NCBI GenBank assembly: GCA_028641055.1
Contig: CM054062.1
Location: forward strand, 16,239,639 to 16,303,638
Reading direction: 5' to 3'
Length of the DNA: 64,000 nt
Source: Alopecurus myosuroides
Lineage: Eukaryota > Streptophyta > Magnoliopsida > Poales > Poaceae
Positions 23,941 to 37,085 of this stretch are shown in pieces. The notes beneath the pieces are model-generated. The model had not been told where the DNA came from and searched no databases. It saw only the letters and a list, made by a program, of their open reading frames with translations. Positions within the stretch are counted from its first letter, which is position 1; each line of letters opens with the position of its first letter. The position numbers and the translations under genes were made by a program.

Positions 23941-26900
23941 AAATCCTAATCTACAACTGCCGAGGTATGAAAAAGACCTCGGCAGTTCGATCTCTTCAAT
24001 ACCTATTGGAGAGAATTCGCCCAGACATTATTTTTCTGTTAGAAACACATTTGAATAGAAAGAAGGCAGGGGATCGTAGGAGAAGGTTTAAATTTGATGA
24101 GATGGAAATTTGGGGAAGTGATGGCCGTTCTGGTGGGTTGATGCTGATGTGGAACAATGACCTCCCGGCCACTTCAAGGGAGGTTAACTCAAATTATATT
24201 GACATTAGAATTAATGAGAATGAGTTAGATGGCTGGAGATTCACAAGGATTTATGGCGAACCTAGTGGAGACCGTAAACACCTCACTTGCGATTACATCA
24301 GAGATCTACACAGAATGAATAACCTACCGTGGCTTCTTGGAGGGGATTTTAATGAAATTATTTTTGGGTATGAAAAGGAGGGTGGAAATATCCGGCCTCA
24401 ACGCTGCATGCAAGGCTTCAGGGATGCACTTAATGACTGTAACCTTGACAATCTCGGATACGTCGGGGACGTGTTCACGTGGCGTAGAGGAAGAATTCGT
24501 GAGAGACTGGATCGGGTGACTGGGAATCCATCGGCGATTTCAATGTTCCATAGCTTTCGGTTATTCATGATGATTTCAGCAAATCGGATCACCGCCCCAT
24601 AATTATCGACACTGAGTATCTCGCGGGTAATGTGCGCCGTGCCCTAGCTGGCACGAGGAAGTTCGAAGCCAAATGGCTGAGAGAGGAAGGTATTGAAGCA
24701 ATTATTCAAACAACTTGGGAAAAACCAAAGCGTTCCCAGGCACATCCCTTGCGGAAGCGACCAAGGAGATTCAGTGTGTGTTGAACACATGGGATCGGGA
24801 CATTGTGAGGGGGCCTCGATCGAATCTATGTGACCTCCAAAAAGAGCTCAACACGGTAATGAGCGGTCCACTTGATGAGGACGCTTTGAGGAAGCAACAC
24901 AAAATATAGATGGAGATTGAGGAAATCCTGGAAAAATAGGAGGTTTATTGGCTACAAAGGGGTCGGATTGACTGGCTAAAACTTGGAGATCAAAACACCT
25001 CCTACTTCCACAATTTTGCAACGCAACGGAGGAAGAACAACAGGGTTAAAAAACTGAAAATGACTCGGGGGTGTGGATCAAAGATGATGATCAACTCTCT
25101 GGCATGGCCGAGGATTACTTTACAAAATTATTTAATGCTGAAGTGTTTGATCCAGATCCTGCTACTATTGCTAAGGTGCAGCCGCGAGTGTCTCATACAA
25201 TCGACAACATTCTTAATGCTGCCTACACGAGGGAGGAGGTTAAAAAGGCCTTATTTAATATTGGTGACCTAAAGGCTCCTGGTCCTGATGGGTTACACGC
25301 GGTGTTCTATAAAAGGTTTTGGCACGTGATTGGGGAGGACTTAACTGACGAGGTCCTGCTAGCTATCAATTCGAAGCATATCCCGGAAGGTTGGAATGAC
25401 ACTACTATTGTCTTGATCCCGAAGGTAAAAAATCCCAAACATATTTCACAGTTTAGGCCTATTAGTCTCTGCAATGTGGTCTATAAAGTTATATCTAAAT
25501 TGCTTGCTGCTAGACTTAAGAATTTTCTTCCCGATATTATTTCACCCATGTAAAGTGCTTTTGTACCTGGTAGACTGACCACTGACAACTTCCTTGTTGC
25601 TTTTGAGAGCTACCATGCAATCAAGAACAAAAGGTCTGGTGGTTTTGAAATTGTGCAGTAAAACTTGACATGCAAAAGGCCTATGATAGGGTGGAGTAGA
25701 AGTTTTTGAAACTAGTTATGATCCAGTTGGGATTCACAGTGGAGTGGGTTGATCTTATTATGGATTGTATCACCTCGGTGCGCTATCAGGTGTGTTGGAA
25801 TGGTTCTCTCTCGAGGTGATTATTCCTACTAGGGGTCTCCGACAGGGTGATCCTCTTTCTCCCTATTTATTCCTCTTATGTGCGGAGGGACTCTCTAGCT
25901 TCATTCTCCATGAGGAAAGGGAAAACAATTTGCAAGTTGTCAAGGTCTGCAGGAATGTTCCTTGTGTCACATCTCCTTTTTGCTGATGACTCACCGATAC
26001 TTATGAGAGCTGATAGTCAGAATGCAGCTTGTATTAAAAAATATCCTGGATACGTACTGTGCTACTTCGGGTCAGTTGGTGAGTGTTGCTAAATCAAGTG
26101 TTTTTTTGAGCCCATGCACACATGTTGATAGAAGAGTTGAGGTATGCACTATCCTCAACATTATGACAGAGGCAATAACGGATAAATATCTTGGACTCCC
26201 ACCAATTGTGGGGGTGGACAGGTCAGATTGTTTTCAACACATTATTGATAGAGTGGTCAAACTTCTCAGTGGATGGAAAGAGAAGCTACTGTCTTTTGGA
26301 GGAAGGGAAATCTTAATTAAAGCAATAACCCAATCGATACGAGTGTATGCAATGTCGGTTTTCAAGTTACCCAAGCAGATTTGTAAAGGGATAATCTCGG
26401 CAATGTCCCAATTATGGTGGGGAGATTATGATCAACAAAAACATATTCATTGGTTTGAGTGGTGGAAAATGTGCATTCCGAAAAATCAAGGTGGTATGGG
26501 TTTTCGAGATATTGAGAGCTTCAATTCCGCGTTGTTGTCTAAACAAGTTTGGAGACTCATTGCTGAACCTGATTCTCTACGTGCCCAGATTCTTAAGGAA
26601 AAATATTACCCCTCGGGTGATCTGCTTAACTGTGAGTTGAAAATGGGTAGTTCTTTTACCTGGCAAAGAATTTGGTCAAGTATTCAAACCTTCAAAAGAG
26701 GGCACATTTGGAGAGTGGGTAATGGTGAAAAGATTAATATTTGGGAGGACTGCTGGATTCCCTCTAGTCATAACAGAAAGATACTTACGAGGAGAGGTAA
26801 TATTGTATACACAAAGGTTTAAGATCTTATTGATTCCGAAACAAGGTCATGGGACGAGGGGATTATTAGGGAAATCTTTTGGCCAGCTGACGTTGAGAGA

Positions 26901-28031
26901 ATTCTGCGAATTCCCCTAGCCGTGGGCATGATGGAGGACTTCATCTCATGGCACCATAATAAGAATGGAGTGTTTACTGTAAAATCTTCATATTACTTCG
27001 AATGGGATCACCAACACAGGCGGAAAATACGGCGAACCAATCCGTTTGGCTCAGCTGGAGGCAATCCGGTCTGGAGGCACTTTGGTCTACTAAGGTCCCG
27101 GCTAAAATTAAAATCCATGGCTGGAGGACTTTGTTGGGGGCGATTCCTTGTTACGGTGTTCTTGCTAATAGGCATATCCAATTTCGAGTCAGTGTCCTAT
27201 GTGTTCTACCCACTGTGAGAGTGTCTCACACGCTCTGTTCAATTGCAAGAGGGCGATGGAGGTGTGGCACGGTTTGGGAATGACTCAGATCATTGATAAA
27301 GCTCGGAGAGCGGAGGCTAATGGATACTCAATCTTCGAATCTCTCCTTTTGGATACTGCTGCGACGACATCCTACCCTGAGGTTCGGCGATGTGATGTGG
27401 CGGCAGTGGCTGCTTGGTACATTTGGTGGGAGAGACGAAAGGCGACGCACGGGGAGGTGCTACAAGATCCCACCCGTTCGGCCCTTTCGATCATCACACT
27501 GACATTGAATTATGGGAGAGCTAAGAAGAAGGGGACCTCCCCCATTGACATAAAAGGTTGTATCAAACTGGCGGAAGACCGTGTGAAACTAAACGTAGAC
27601 ACGACTTTTGATATGCTCACAGGGACGGGAGGTACGGGGGCAATCCTCCGAGATCATATGGTGGTTACATTGCAGCAGGGCGCTGGACCTTGCAATACGT
27701 CGAGGACGCATCTATGGTGGAAGCTATTGCACTTCGTAACGGTCTTCTTCTTGCAGATGAGGTTGGATGCAAGAGAATCATTGTCGAATCCGAGTGTCTC
27801 GAGGTAATTACAACCATACAAGATGGTGGAAACTCGTTGGGACCAGTTGCATCGATCTATGAGGAAGCGACGTTCTTGTGTAGGGGTTTTGCACATGTTT
27901 CCTTTCTGCACTGCCCTCGTGAGGCTGCTGATATCTTAGCTAAGCTTTCCGATGTACCCCATGCAGTTTGGCATAGTGACCCACCTGATGCTATTAGAGC
28001 GGTTACTGGAGACGATGTAACAATTCTGTAA
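23937..28031 (+). pseudogene. LINE ORF2: endonuclease, reverse transcriptase, RNase H
   Basis: ORF2 encodes the enzyme that nicks target DNA and copies LINE RNA. The ATG at 23937 opens an apurinic-type endonuclease (YNCRGM, LLETHL, GDFNEI) that runs in frame to 24602, where the SDHRP block lies in a shifted frame. The RT starts near 25230 with LKAPGPDG and PISLCNVVYK. A TAA at 25551-25553 splits it before SAFVPGR. The LDMQKAYDRVE block near 25665 ends in a TAG, and FADD is at 25978-25989. A long frame 26022-26822 holds the thumb and connection. A zinc-binding segment (HCESVSHALFNCKRA, near 27202-27258) and an RNase H-like domain (VKLNVDT near 27586, VESECLEVI near 27784) end at a TAA at 28029-28031. 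Several stops and shifts make it inactive. Confidence 0.85.
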
Positions 28032-28155
28032 CGAACTGGAACCAAGTTTTTACGCACTCTTTTCCTTACCAGTGTACCTAAGGGGACTGAAAGATTTTTA
28101 ATGAGGTGGCGTATTTGCTTTATTTATAAGTTTTAAATTCAAAAAGAAAAAAGTA

Positions 28156-28278
28156 CTCCCTCCGTCTCATATTAATCGTCTTGAAGTTTGACAAAAGTGG
28201 ATGTATCTAACACTAAAATATGTCTAGATACATCCACTTTTGTCCAACTTTGAGACAATTGATATAAGACGGAGGGAG
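28156..28278. mobile_element. Stowaway MITE
   Basis: A 123-bp element with CTCCCTCCGT at the left and ACGGAGGGAG at the right. The inner repeats GTGGATGTATCTA and TAGATACATCCAC make it almost a full palindrome. It is flanked by TA on both sides (28154-28155, 28279-28280), the Tc1/mariner target duplication. It sits directly behind the A-rich tail of the LINE. Confidence 0.95.
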
Positions 28279-28282
28279 TAAT

Positions 28283-29321
28283 ACCACTCCGCAGTCTAGC
28301 ACCTACTCCAGTCTCGAAAAAACTTGCTCTAGTCTCCAAAAGTCCAAAGCTTCCACGAAAGACCAGACCAGCACAGAATGGAAGACCGAGCAGAAGCTGG
28401 AGATTGCAAGAACACCGAGCACAAGCTGTACCTCGATGAACCCCAGAATATCCGATTTTCTGTAAAAACATCAGCTATATATTATCTGACAGAAAACAAA
28501 AATCAGTTTGTTACAGGACGCTGATGCAAGGAAACGGGTTCTGCCGGAAACAAGTGTCGATCACTACATGTATTTTAAAACTGGATATATCTATTTCAAT
28601 GACACTTATTTTGAAATTAAAGGAGTAGATCATTTAAAAATAGATGGTCCGTAAAATTGGGACCTGGTTCCGTTTAACCAATAGTTACGTTAACCTAACC
28701 TAAAAAAGAACCCAATGGTCCTAATGGTTAACCTAAAAATCCATTAGGTTATTTAGGTTCGATCCAAATTGACCAAAGGTTATCCCGTCACGAGCCTAAT
28801 CCCGCAGCTATACATGTTTACCAGGTGATGCTTCCGCGTGCGGAAGAGTCGTTTGGCCGCCTGCGCCTTATTCTCTCGTGATATCGTGACGCGTTTTCTA
28901 ACCGGCCGGTGGAGGCGCCTCCCCGCCTAGCGACTCCGTGTCTCTGTGCAAGAGTTAGCACCTAACCGCCTCATGGTCACTGCCAATGCCTTCATGGACG
29001 CTGCCGAGACGGTTTGCTGTGGAGCGGTAATTTTAACAGCATCTGTTGTCAGCTTTATACGAGTAAGCAGCAGGGTTTCAGACTGGTACGAGCGCAAATT
29101 TCTCCAACTCAAAGATTCCCGAATCTTCAAGCCTCGGTAGTAAGTATATGCATCATTCAAGGAGGACCAGACCAAATTTTCAAACTTCAGATCAGCTATA
29201 AATTCTGAGTGGCAACAATACAATCTAAATAGACTGCTGTGAGTACTGCATCAGTATCTAAATAGAAGCAGCATCTAGCTATGCAGAGATTGCAACTCTG
29301 CAAGTGCAGATTTTAACTGCC
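28283..29321. other. 3' flank of the phospholipase D gene
   Basis: Non-coding sequence containing AT-rich words such as repeated TTAACCTA near 28690-28740 and a single Stowaway-like right end near 28600-28630. The minus-strand 3' UTR of the phospholipase D transcript must lie in its right part, but I cannot place its end. Confidence 0.5.
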
Positions 29322-32300
29322 CTATGTGGTGAGATAAGGAGGCAGGTGTGCAGATTTCACTCCGAGCACCGGAGCCTGCGTGTCGGGGAAGCATTTCGCC
29401 CCAGGGAGCTCCGTCACGGTGCCGTTCTTTGCAACGACGACCGGGTAGGTGAGGAGATGCCCGGGGAGGTCGTCGTTCAGCTCATCGCTAGCGTAGAGGT
29501 CCCAGTACTTGTCAGCCATCTTGTTCACCCTCCGGACGCACTCCAGGCTCCCTGGGTTGAGGAAATCGTCGTGCAGCATGCCAAGGTGCTCATACCACAG
29601 CGACATCCGAAAACCATGGACCTGCCCTCTGGCAACCTGGCCTTTGGTGTTGAGGTGGTGCGGCTGGAATGAGCCCATGGCGATCTCGGTGTCCCTGCCC
29701 CCGTCCATTGACCGCTGGTTGATGTTGGCAGATCCGACGATGATGTACTCATCATCAACTGATACCAACCAAGCAGACTACATGTTAGAATTTTTTTGAA
29801 TTTAAATCGCACGGGATATGTAATGACAGTTTACAAGAGGATCAAGTGACAATATCAGGTGTATATGTGAGAACAAGAATGGAAAGTTGGAGATATGTTG
29901 TATTGTAAGAAATAATCAGTAATGTCATGTATGTATATTGAAATTTCAATAACAGCATTTAATTCTAAGTATGCTTCAAAGAAAGGAACGTTGGAAAGCT
30001 GTGAGATGTCATGTAAGTGCCTAAGATGGTCAATGATTGCAGGAAATTTCATGTAAGATGTGGAGTGGGCATACCAATCATCATCTTGGAGTGAACATAG
30101 ATCATGAACCGCCGAGCCTTCTGTGCCCTTTCATAGGCTGATCCACCCAATGGGCGATCTGCAGGCTCATACTCACCGCTCCTTGCCACCTCCCTGTTCC
30201 CTAAGCAAAAGAAGGTGAGGTAATCCTTCGGGTTCGCGTCGATCCCCTTACTCTCAAGTGCAATGGCGATGTCGTAGTACATCATGTCCATCGTCCTTCT
30301 CTGCCAGTCTAGTATTGCCTGAACAGATCCACTTTCAGGAGCACCTTCCGGCCACATTGGCACCACAACATAGACCGCGAAATGTTCACCAGCCTCGATC
30401 TTGCTAACAATCTTCAGTGAAAGCTCTCTGGGAATCAGATGCAATGCTTCGACTTCCGACGGGTTTATACCGTCGGCTTTCCACGCGAATGAACTGCCAA
30501 GGAAGTACTGATTCTCGATGTAGACGAAGTGCTTCGCCCGGCGTATCGCGTGGATGTAGGCGTGCTGGATGCTCCTGTCAAGTGTGTTGTTCTTGCCACT
30601 GACAAGGCCGGATCGAGCAGCCGCCTCGGGGGTGCTAGGAAAGCCGAAGCACGCACCGCCATCGATGGACCGGAACAACTGCACATTCCATGCCTCTTGG
30701 TCATCGGGGAACGTCACGGGCGACGGCGGTATGATCAGGTTCGCCATGGCTTTCAGATCAACAAGGAGGTCGTGGGCACCACCTTGCATCCTCCACCGCT
30801 GCTCGAAGTTATAGAGAATGTCCCATGCCGCCGGACCTTCGATCTTAGAGTGGATGTCGTGCCATGGCTCCCTGGGCCCGCCACTGCCGATAGACGTGCC
30901 AACAAAGTTGGGTTGGTGGAAGTCCTTGTGGTGCGCCGTGTCCAGCGTCCTGAACAGGGAGTGGAACTGCGTGTCGTAGCGCCCGTCGCAGAGGTCAAGA
31001 CCCCCGACGAAGCTGACAATGCGGCGGCGGGTGGAGCCGCCCCTCACCGGCATGTCGTGGTCGACGGCGATGATCTTCTGGTGGTGGCTGATCATGTAGG
31101 CGATCTGCGTGCCCATGATGGCGCTTCTGCCGGCGTCGGGGTTCCGCGGGCAGAGGACGCACTGCACGTCGCTGCCGCGAAAGTAGGCCGCCGTCTCGGC
31201 GTCGTGCGTCCCCATGTACCCCCACGTCATGCCGAGGGACTCGACGGAGGTGCGATCGTCCCAGACGAGCATGAGCACGCGCACGCCCTCGCTGGCCTTG
31301 CGCTTGAGGAGCTCGCCGAGCGTGGCGTCGCCGCCGGGGCGCGGGCGGGAGCCGTCCCGTATGAGCGTGATCTCGGTGTACACCGACCAGCCGGTGATGT
31401 ACACGAGGTGACGCGCGTCGCTGATGGCGTCGAACACGTCCTCCCAGCACCTTCCCTGCTCGTAGCTCCGACCGCCGGCGAGCGGGATTCTGGGCGCGAA
31501 CGCGTCCGGGGTGTGCGCGTCCTGGTACAGGGTGACCCTGCACCCAGGCCGCTGCGAGAAGAATGTGTACGGCACGCCGGGGTTCCGCGCGCTGCCGACG
31601 CCCCGGCCCCACTCGTGGCGCTCGGCGGCGACGTCGCAGAAGCGGAGCCGCACGTGTATCGTCGGCCCGTGCGAGAGCCTCTTCTTCTTGGCGTCGAGGA
31701 CGTCGAGCCGGCGGTCGATCTCATGGCCGGCGGCGTCGAGGAGGTCCTTGACGGGGAGGTAGGCGCGGCCGATGAGCGTGGCGCTGATGGGCTGGGCGAC
31801 CTTGACGGAGAAGACGACGTCGGCGGCGAAGTGGGCGCAGTAGATGTGGAAGTCCTCGTACCAGCGCGGGTTCACCGGGTCGCCGGTGATAACCCGCGTC
31901 CGGCCGACGCGCGCCCTGCCGAGGTCGATCGTCGCGTACAGCTGCGTGGAGCCCTTGCCGCGCCCGACGGTCTCCTCGAGCCCCGCCACGAACTGCAGTC
32001 GGACAGGATTTATTAACACCTAGCGAACACATCCCGAAATTTCAAATCTAGCAGTTGCACACTACACTACAACAAGCGCCACCTACTTTTCCCCCTCCCC
32101 TGCGCCGGAGACCAAGACGAAAAAGATTTCAGATCTCTGGGCCGAGGGGAACTGAGATATTTCCATGGTTGCAATCGACTCTGCTTTCGCTCTCGTGGAG
32201 CCGTGGTTGCAGGGGAGGGAACTGACCTTGCGGAAGATCTGGGGGGCGGCGCCGGTGAGGCGGGTGGGGTCGGAGAGCTTGTCGGCCTCCAAGATGGTGG

Positions 32301-32334
32301 CGTGGAGGGTGCCGTGGAGCAGCCGGTGAGCCAT
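29322..32334 (-). CDS. phospholipase D, alpha class
   Basis: Hydrolyses membrane phospholipids such as phosphatidylcholine to phosphatidic acid, a stress and lipid-turnover signal; plant alpha forms act at membranes in a calcium-dependent way. Inferred exons on the minus strand are 32334-32227, 31992-30075 and 29758-29322. Both introns (234 and 316 nt) have GT and AG ends, and the joined frame is 820 codons, close to the usual 810-815. An N-terminal C2-type domain (about residues 1-150, starting [14 protein letters not shown]) binds calcium and lipid. Two HKD motifs are complete: HQKIIAVD with H340, K342, D347 and HSKMMIVD with H670, K672, D677, the second rebuilt exactly across intron 2. The typical C-terminus LPPYLTT precedes a TAG. 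The start is the first ATG matching the family. No stops or shifts: the gene looks functional. The paralogue number within the alpha group cannot be decided here. Confidence 0.95.
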
Positions 32335-33398
32335 GGCTCCCCCGCCTCGCCTCTCACTCGCCTCACCTCACCTCACCTCGCGCAAGAAGGAAAATGTTTA
32401 CGAGTCACGTCTGGAGACGGACGGAACAAAGCTCGGCCAAAGGAAAAAAGCTCCGTCCAATAAGACTAGGACGGCTGTACGGAAAATATGCCGACACAGC
32501 ACCGTCAGCTCAGCGATGATGTCAAAATGGGAGGAACCAACAGAAAATTGCTGGAAGGAAGGAATTAATGAATGAAATTAATAGCTGCAGAAAATTTGAT
32601 CACGTATTTTTGGGCCTGTTTAATATCTTTCCAAACATGAGGAGGTGGAAGCAAAGCAGATCCGACGGGAGAGGGGGGCACTATCTCCGGGCTCCGGCAC
32701 CACTAGTTCAGTCAGAGGCCAGTAGCTGCCACTTTAGAGCAGGAGTCACATGGCGTCAACGAGAGATCGCAGAGCAGCGCTCCAACATGCGCGTACGAGA
32801 ATGAGTTTGAACAAGAAGATGCCTTCGACCGACGCTGATCTGAGTGCGTGGAACACGCGCGTCCTACCATGAGCCCCCCGGCTGCTAAATCCAACACGAT
32901 CGTACAAAAATGGTTGTTCTCTGACCCTAGGGCGTTCGGTAGATCGGGTCAGACCGGCCAGCTACAGAAACGGTATCGCGTTTGGTTGTATGCAGGTTAA
33001 ATATGCGCTCGCACGAATCTTAAAGTACTGTCGTGTCAGACCCACTCGAAGCGGCCGAATCGGTAATTTTCCTGTAGCCTAAATTGTTCTCAGTTCGGCG
33101 ATGCAAAATCACCATCTCCTTGAGCTGAGCTCGTGCAAGCATGGAAATGGCGGGACCTCACGCGCTGCATCGAGGTGCATGGGGGAGGGGGGGATTCAAT
33201 CACCTCATGCCACCTATTCACACTCTCCACTCTCGCCGCTCTCACGAAACCTATCATTTCCCCACACACGAGCTCTCATCTCACTTCACCGACCACGTAA
33301 GTGGCGACGACGCATCCTACTCCGGTCGGCGACAGGTCTTCGTCATCTTCACATGTCCTCTTCTTCGCACAACACTACCGATGGTTGTAAGTGATCAA
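32335..33398. other. 5' flank of the phospholipase D gene
   Basis: Upstream of the minus-strand start lies a (CTCAC)-repeat leader (32350-32380), then mixed sequence. No TATA box is convincing. A plus-strand frame at 33101-33394 has no domain. The promoter presumably lies here. Confidence 0.4.
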
Positions 33399-34735
33399 TG
33401 TTGGATGTATGTCCAAAGACAATAAAATACATTAGTTTCATAATTAATGTATTACGTTTTTATGCTATAAATGTTATGGTCACTAATATGGGATTCTGAG
33501 AAAAACCAATACACACATGTAGAAATATAAACACACCATTATAAAAAAAAATCATGTCTCACAGACAAACTCATTAATATTAGATGACCACGTTTTTCTG
33601 GTCATGGACATTTGTTATGTCAATATTAATGGGAGCACAATGTTGTTCCAGCATTGTGGTTGAATATACCTAAATAGTTGAGATACTACGAGATTAGTTT
33701 TGCTAAATAGTATCATCACATATTAGTCGTTTTGTTTGCTTCCTTAGACCATGAGAATATTCAATGATGTTTACCGTAAGGATCATTTTTGGTATAGTCA
33801 AGTATCACACCGTAAAATGGGTGATAAAAATGCTAACACTGGGTGGTCACGAAAGTATTCATTCACTGTGATAGTTCAAGATTGTGAATTGCTCCTCTAG
33901 TTAATAGAGAGATACGTCCATGATCCAATCGATGAAATAGTATCGGTAAATAAGTCTGCGCAGACAAGGACATGACACTGGTCATGGGGATACTATGTCG
34001 CGATAACGAGTAAAAGGAATCATACCGGATATCAGGAATAATGTGATAAGGTGATTAAAAAGTTTAATCGGGGTCTTATCATTTATCTCGTCCCGAAGTA
34101 TTGATTGGTATCACAAAGTAATAGTAACTTACTTAACAACCAATAGGTTCAACAGTTTTCTTCGTATAACTTGTAGGAATCAATATGGACGTCCACGGTC
34201 CCCATGTTGATTATTGATTGGGAAATATGTTTTCTAATCATGTCTACTAGTTATCGAATATGTAGGGGTCAAATACTTAAGGCGTTAAAGTATGTTGTTT
34301 GCATTGGATTGGTCCGGAGAAGAGTAGGGTATCATTCGGGTAATCCGACGTGATAGAATAAATATTCAAGAGAGATTACGGCTGACATGAGATGTACAGA
34401 GATGTTGGAAATATGTTTCTAACATCAATATGTAATGGTTGATATCATTATGATATCACAGAAACAAGTCATGTGTCAATCAGAGTCGTTTCAGGAAAGT
34501 TACCATAACCAAGAAATAATGCAGACGTAGACAGAATGTTATATGAGATATACAAGGGGATATCATATGTCCCGGGATGTCGGGAATGTGTTTCCGACAT
34601 CGTTAGATAATATCGATGATTTTATCTATAGGGGTCACGGGGTTTTAAAAGATTTCTAGGACTTTCCTTATATGGAAGCAATGCCAGAGGGTGGCATATT
34701 TCCTCCTACTAGTAGCCGTGTACGTGCACGCACGT
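33399..34735 (+). mobile_element. LTR-like fragment (BARE/Sabrina-like)
   Basis: Opens TGTTGGATGTATGTCCAAAG and follows the word order of large Triticeae LTRs: an ACACATGTAGAAATATAAACA box near 33511, a CCTTAGACCATGAGAAT box near 33743, and near the right end GGACTTTCCTTATATGGAAG with a TATA-like core. It is strongly diverged and no PBS, PPT or coding region adjoins it. The right boundary is approximate. Confidence 0.5.
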
Positions 34736-35436
34736 CTCAATCAAAGAAATGCAATCTTCATGATTTGTAAACTATATCCCTGTAAGAAGTTTGTATGTAT
34801 AATTTGCATCATAACTATATCACTATAAGAAGTTTGTATGTAAAACTTGCATGCATTTTCAAATACATCTATCAATAATAAATTATAATTTAAAGCATAG
34901 ATGAACTAAGTCTGAAAACAAAATAAGGTCGCCACATATAACCATTTTCTGATCCTACTGTTATGTAAAAAAAATATTGCATACAGTTTGTCCTTTGCGC
35001 TGCACAACAAATGAGAAGGGCTTCTGCTCTTATTATATTGATATGAATCTGTTGCAAATACCAAATGTGTCGATGAAAATACAAATTTCAATCCATGAAC
35101 ATGTGGTAGCATTCGCTCTTATCAATAGTCCTAATAGGATTTGTACTCTTGGTGCTTGTCACTTCCTTCTTCCCAGTATCCGACATGCAATTGGGCACAC
35201 TCATGAAAGAAAAAGAAATTTGCAACGTAGTGGTGACATGTTAGAACATTCATCTATTTATGCGTTATTGGTAAACAAACATGTCTCTAGCACTTGAATT
35301 TTTTTGGGGAGAAAAATGATCTAACCACCAATGTAGGAATTATTTTCATTGTAAATAAGAGTTGTATGAGATAATGTGCTCCTAAGAAATAGAATAAATT
35401 ATTCAAAGTTGGTATGTAGATAAATAGAAATACCTA
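34736..35436. other. no gene seen
   Basis: AT-rich intergenic DNA with two imperfect copies of AAGAAGTTTGTATGTA (near 34785 and 34828). Nothing coding is supported. Confidence 0.5.
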
Positions 35437-35672
35437 CTACCTCCGTTCCGATGAATAAGGCGCACACACATATTAAGACAAAGTTTGACCGAAAGATTTG
35501 AGTAACAATATCTTGACTATTTAGTGCAACTTTGATATTGTTAGATTCGTAGTAAAAAACACTTTCTAATGATATTGATTTTATACCAAATACTATTATA
35601 TATATGAATCAATTCTTGGTGAAAGGCAAATCTCCAAAAGCGTGCACGCCTTATTCATTGGAATGGAGGGAG
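35437..35672. mobile_element. Stowaway MITE
   Basis: 236-bp element with termini CTACCTCCGTTCC and GGAATGGAGGGAG and subterminal inverted words ATGAATAAGGCG and CGCCTTATTCATTG-like. TA dinucleotides flank it at 35435-35436 and 35673-35674. It is longer than the MITE at 28156 and belongs to a different Stowaway family. Confidence 0.9.
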
Positions 35673-36026
35673 TACTTGAGAAAATGAGCATCACTACCAC
35701 AAAGCCGCGTGTCACATCCTGGGTCTCTAACTCCACATACATTTCCTTGATCATCCCCGACATGCATAGTTCTCCAATTTTGACACAAAAAAAGCTCGCA
35801 GTCTTTCAAAAATATTGTTGGGTGCATCTTTTCACACTCAGCCTTCTTTCTAGACTATTGAGATAAAAAAAAGGAGGTTACACAGAAAAATTGTGTGGAA
35901 ATAATTACATATTAGGCATAACTATCTCCAATCTGAAGCTTGCTAGGCTAAGACATATGTCACTAAAATATAACACAGAAGGCCTGATATCTAAGCTTGA
36001 AACCCTGGTTATCGTCACACAAGGAT

Positions 36027-36612
36027 AAAATTGCATCTAACACCAACCTTCGGTACCATTGTTGCACAGAACACAGAAGCAAATCCCTTGTTGCACCTAG
36101 CCCCAATTTTTGTGCTAATACGTTGCAACCAGCCCCAAATTGATGATTTAGGCCCCTAAAAGAGTATATGACATGTGGTTATGTTTTTTTGTACCTATAC
36201 CAGAATTCATACGACAAATTTTTTTTTAAGGCAGGACACAGTTAGAAAAATATAGATATTATACATATAAAAATGTTTTATGATCATAACAGCATGTATA
36301 CCATAGAGAGCATAATATAACATCTAACCATATAACACTCGTGGCAGCTACAAATTCCAAATTTTAATTGCTCCATGGGAGTTTACATGTTCCAGTTAAG
36401 TTTCCCCGAGAAATATAAGCTGAAACTGATGTACATGAGGGATACGGTACATAAATCTAGGTCTACATCCGAGATACGGATTAAGAGACTAAATTGTTAA
36501 TTTGGGGCTGGTTGCAACAAATTAGCACAAGAGCTGGGCTAGCTGCAACAAAAGTTTTGATTCCGTGTTCTGTGCAACAATGGCACCAAAGGGTGGTGTT
36601 ACGTGCAATTTT
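36027..36612. mobile_element. foldback MITE with about 115-bp inverted repeats
   Basis: The left arm, starting AAAATTGCATCTAACACCA, runs to about 36142. The right arm ends GGTGTTACGTGCAATTTT at 36612 and begins near 36495. The two are reverse complements with scattered changes, including shared CCATTGTTGCACAGAACAC and GTTGCAACCAGCCCCAAATT words. The loop of about 350 bp is AT-rich with no frame. No clear target duplication is visible. The class (Mutator-like or other) is undetermined. Confidence 0.8.
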
Positions 36613-37085
36613 CTCTCACACAAGAGACAATTAATTTAGCCACCAGGCCACAGGATTCTTTATATGGAAACATACAAATACCCATCCTCTTGTATATGAG
36701 ATATAGAAGTATGGTGGAGAGGCAAACGAAAAACTGCTTATATTTGCTATGTAGATAAACAACGGAAGTAATACTTGGACGAGCATGAGAAACATAAGAA
36801 GATGTGCTACGTTGACCGTCCATCTGATTTACAGAACAATCTTGTCCCTTCACAGTCGTTCAGAATGACAAGCCCTGTATTAGACGTTCCCAAATCCTTA
36901 AAATATACAACAGAAAGAACCTAGGAATCTGAAGCAATCTGAAGAGTCATGGACTGATGGATGATTGATTACCTAATTGTGGTCTAATGCCTGCAATTCG
37001 AGGGAGCACAAAGTGGCCCATAGTTGTGGTATTGCAAATCTTATAAACTCAAGCATCCATAGTTGCGGGGATTGCAATGGAGGTA
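36613..37085. other. no gene seen
   Basis: Intergenic sequence up to the Copia insertion. The last five bases AGGTA (37081-37085) are the target duplication of that element. Confidence 0.5.

Larger units (their letters stand above)
14201..28152 (+). mobile_element. LINE (non-LTR retrotransposon) with nested LTR element
   Basis: A plant LINE reads ORF1 from 14410, is interrupted at 14932 by an LTR element, resumes ORF1 at 23209 and runs through ORF2 to 28031. A short 3' region ends in an A-rich tail (AAAAAGAAAAAA near 28141-28152). Without the insertion it would be about 5.7 kb. The order ORF1 (nucleic-acid binding), endonuclease, RT, zinc-binding, RNase H is that of grass L1-type LINEs. The 5' boundary is not resolved and 14201 is an estimate. 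Many stops and shifts make it inactive. Confidence 0.75.

Noticed and set aside
28600..28630. Possible second Stowaway near the phospholipase D gene
   Set aside because: Only one end-like word (CACTTATTTTGAAATTAAAGGAGTA) is present, with no matching left terminus.
30529..32016. 495-codon plus-strand open frame opposite phospholipase D
   Set aside because: It is the complement of a GC-rich exon with strong third-position bias. The protein has no domain and the minus strand has an intact known gene.
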